From assembly GCF_933775445.1 (NCBI RefSeq), contig NC_065874.1, positions 8,885,001 through 8,949,000 of the forward strand: a stretch of DNA of 64,000 nt. Direction: 5' to 3'. The notes beneath the pieces are model-generated. The model saw only the letters and a program-made list of their open reading frames with translations, made no database searches and had not been told where the DNA came from. The translations under genes were made by a program, and so were the position numbers. This document shows positions 60,755-64,000 of the stretch, piece by piece; position 1 is the stretch's first letter; every line of letters begins with the position of its first letter. This stretch comes from Argentina anserina (Eukaryota; Streptophyta; Magnoliopsida; Rosales; Rosaceae).

Positions 60755-63700
60755 ATGGAGAGGTTTGAGAGTGGGAGTAGTATTCAGGAGGCTCCCTGTT
60801 CTGTTCCTCAGGATCTCAGCCAGTTTGGTGTTAATTCTTCAGGTTTGGTTCTTTTGGCTTTTGTTCAAAATTTGGTTTTGTAATTTGCTGTGATGTATTT
60901 TGGTGCTGTTGCTTGTTATTTGGATCTGGATGTGTGTTTTGTTGCTGATAGAACTGTGGAGTAGAGTGAGAAATTTTAAAGCTTGAATTTTGATGCTTAT
61001 TGCTTGTAACTAAATGGGACAGTGTGGAGAGATGAGAGGTGCTGCGGTTTTACGTATAGGTATGACTGTATGTTGTTTTGAGTGTAGTTATTATTACAAT
61101 TAGTTGCAGGGAATACTTATGAATATGCTTTGGTAATACTATTCAATATATACTTCATATAGCTATAGAATTAATAGTCAACTCAGACTGTGAATGAGGT
61201 CTCCTTTTTAATGGCCCCCTTCTTTACGTGTAGAAACACCAATTTTGATTAGTTGAATGACTGATAGTTGCAATTCGATTTTCGATGGGTGTTATGTTGC
61301 AGTAATAATTGTGCAAGTGGTTTGGCTTCTTTGTTATATAGTTGCATGGTATATTACGTGAAAGGGAATATTTTCTGCTTAGTTTTCTGGAATAACTATG
61401 TTTGATTCAGTTTTCTCATGGACTTCTCTCTTTATGCTGCAGGGGAGTTATTCGATGCATCACAATATGCATTTTTTGGTCAAGATTCTGTTGAGGAAGT
61501 TGAGTTGGGAGGTTTAGATGATGAAGATGAGACTGCAGTTGGGCTTGAAGAGGAGGAGTTTCTGTATAATAAAGAAGAGGTTAGACCTTTGTGTGTCCTT
61601 GTTCTACAACTCATAATTGATTGGGTTTAAGCTTGCTTTAGTGATAATCAGTTTTTCAAAATACTAATAAACCTCTTCTTCAAGAAACTATCATTGTATG
61701 CATAAATCCTTAGCTCTGCAGTTTACTAGTTTTATGCATGCCTCATGTTAGCATTACGGCGAGTCTTTTGATTTGAAATTACGTCTTTGGAAATTTTGAT
61801 AGATTTTTTTGTCATCCAATTTGAAATGTTAAAGTTTCTTAAACGGTGTAGGTTTTCAATGGTACAAATATTGTTGTATATATTAATATAGGTTGAGCAC
61901 ACTAGTGCAAAATATTTGAAGTGGTATAACTTGCTATTTTCTTATTGTCAGATTGGTGTGTCTCTATCTGATGCTGATGATCTGGCTCTAACTTTTGAAA
62001 AGGTTAGTCCACTACCTATGTGATGATACATCTGGTAAAGATCAATGATTATATTATAATATAGGATGAAGTGCATTGTAAATTAATTCAAATTGATAAT
62101 GTCACCAACATTTCTTCAATATTGGAGAGTTATTTCATTGATTTTTGGTCTAAAAGGGTACTATTAAATACTGTAAGATACAATGTGAATAGTTCTTCCG
62201 TTATTTTTTCAAAGATCTTACTTAATATCCAAAAAATTAATATTAATCATACATCTATGATGCATGTGAGAAGCATAAAATCCCTTCTGCATTTCTTGGC
62301 TTGGTCAGACAGAAGGGCGGGATGTAGGCATAGTAGGACTTAGTTTAGTCTGTTCGGTATAAAAGGGCTCAAGAGGCGTTCTATCTTCTGTATCAGTTTT
62401 TAGTAGGATACTCTTACTATTGTTTAAATTACCATATTGTTGCCACATTGCCACTACGCTTTCTGATACTAATAACAAGTTACTTGATTGGTTTCTGCCT
62501 GTTTCTCCTTTGGTTAGTGTATCTGGAGTCTTCTTTTTTGTCCTCTAAGTTGCTATTTTGTTGCAGTTGAACAAGGATGTGAGTGGAACTTGGAACACCG
62601 GGATAATTGGTGATAGAGGATCTAGAGAAAGTGAGTGCTCATGTTGCAAATTTCTTTTGGTGATGTTAATGTAGTACTGATTACTGCCTGGTCATTGTTC
62701 TTTATCTATACTTTGTTTTAAAAACTATCTTGCAACTGTAAGGGGAGAGATGTCAACTGTGTTTTTATTCTGAAAGTATATTCCATTTTGTTTGAAGTGT
62801 AGAACAGATTCTCTCCAAAACAACACTTACTCTGTAAATTGACTCCATGATTGAATCACACATGTTATTGTTGGTTCTTACTGGTCCCATGTTTGCTTAT
62901 TTATTACAACCCATTCTTCTAAACTTAATCATTAGAACTTTGCGCTCATTATGGTCCCCACTATTGTAGTCTATTTATACAATTCTCGGTTCTTATATAA
63001 TTAGTGAAGTTAGATCTGTCTGTATGTTTGTGCGTGTTTTTGGTGATGGATCCCTTTGTTGATTGTTTATTCTTTGATAAAGTTTTTAAAGTGCATATTG
63101 AGTTTGTCTTTGTAAGTAAAGCTAGAGGTATAACGTGTTAGAATGAGTTGAAGTTCAACAGTATTTACTACTATAGTGGTTCATTTTCTTTATTGTATAA
63201 AGTTCTTGTTTGATATAAAGTTTGTCTTTTACATATTGACTGGGTTAAATGGAGGATTGGAATGTTTTCACTCATGCTGTTATCTGTATTCAGTCCAACT
63301 GTGTAAAAAAGTGGTTAATATGGTAAAAAGAGATTCTAAAACACCAGGAAATAGATATTCTTAAAGACTGGTGAGAGAGGTCACTAGTACTACATGTCTT
63401 ATGCTATTCTGCAACTATGCTCTAAATATCTGTTAGCCTTCATTATGCAATCAATCTGAAGAGTTTGTCAGAGATAAGATGGTATAAGTAAACACACCTT
63501 TGTGGTTATCAGAAGTCATTTGAGTTGTGTTACATCACTTCCACTCAATTTTCTGACCATGACATGTTTCTATCAGGTTCATCTGCTGCTGAATGGGTGC
63601 AGGATAGTTACCCTAACTGGATTGACGAAGAAATTTTTGATGCTGAAAGCATGAGAGATGGGAAAAGATGGTCTTCTGGGCCGTTTTCTTCTATGCATCC

Positions 63701-64000
63701 TACAGAAGCGAAGCCTTTGTACAGAACATCCTCATATCCTGAGCCTCCACAGCTGCTGCAGCAGCAGCAGCAGCAGCATCAATATTATTCGAGTGAACCG
63801 ATTCTGGTGCCAAAATCTTCCTATACTTCATTTCCACCTCCAGGTGGCAGATCTCAGCATGGTTCACCTAACAACCAGTCAGGCCACATGAATATTCCTT
63901 ATGCTGCCGGTGGACCCCAGGGCGGAATATCTTCACCAAACCTTTCTCCCTACTCTAACTCTCCACTGCAAATGAGTGGGTTGCCTCATGGATCACATCT
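60755..64000 (+). CDS. PAT1: PAT1 mRNA-decapping activator, 5' part
   Basis: Exons 60755-60842, 61443-61579, 61952-62002, 62567-62630 and 63577 to beyond the window end, in frame at every junction; about 254 codons visible. Residues 30-45 read GELFDASQYAFFGQD, followed by VEEVELGGLDDEDE, the conserved N-terminal block of plant PAT1 proteins; then ISLSDADDLA-like GVSLSDADDLALTFEKLNKD and SAAEWVQDSYPNWIDEEIFD. A glutamine run (about six Gln, CAG repeat near 63758-63777) and a proline/serine-rich stretch follow. PAT1 works with LSM1-7 and DCP2 in cytoplasmic P-bodies, promoting decapping of deadenylated mRNA. The C-terminal PAT1 domain lies outside the window. Confidence 0.92.

Overview
The window reads as nuclear DNA of a flowering plant (eudicot). 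Genes are split by short AT-rich GT-AG introns, the protein families are plant ones (S-domain receptor kinase, SR45, NARROW LEAF 1-like protease, SAUR, F-box/FBA), and a large share is transposon sequence. I suspect Rosaceae from general resemblance only. No rRNA, tRNA or CRISPR was seen.

Layout. 1-1142 (+) is the 3' end of an S-domain receptor-like kinase. 3363-5352 (+) is a 2OG-oxygenase-fold protein with degraded metal ligands. 5.7-10.8 kb has no gene I can name, though one promoter-like stretch and some protein-like scraps lie there. 10828-14014 (-) is a five-exon plastid Iojap/RsfS gene. 15052-19434 (-) is a twelve-exon SR45 gene. From 20 to 58 kb lies an F-box/FBA cluster heavily rebuilt by transposons. 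It holds one intact F-box gene (41419-43339) and three wrecked ones (21600-23619, 33347-34995, 50108-51267), mixed with an intact NARROW LEAF 1-like protease gene (36021-39038), an HR-like lesion-inducing protein gene (44606-46131) and a SAUR gene (47902-48312). The window ends inside a PAT1 gene (60755 to beyond 64000, +).

Mobile DNA. Most elements could be delimited to the base by inverted ends plus target-site duplications. There are two complete Ty1/copia retrotransposons. One is old, with 184-bp LTRs and TSD TTATG (23973-30105). One is young, with 1006-bp LTRs and TSD CTATA (51268-58001). There is a solo LTR of the older family nested inside a Mutator-like element (48714-49798), and five hAT-type elements with 8-bp TSDs. 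Three of these hAT copies sit inside the coding sequence of the three F-box pseudogenes, one in each.

How the genes relate. The intact genes are unrelated housekeeping or developmental functions: plastid ribosome factor, pre-mRNA splicing, leaf-development protease, mRNA decapping, auxin response. The F-box copies form two subfamilies. A fragment of the NARROW LEAF 1-like 3' end at 20 kb lies beside one F-box pseudogene, and the intact copy lies beside its paralogue, so a segmental duplication is likely. Exon joins for Iojap, SR45, NAL1-like, HRL, SAUR, PAT1, the kinase and the intact F-box gene were worked out by hand and keep frame across every junction.
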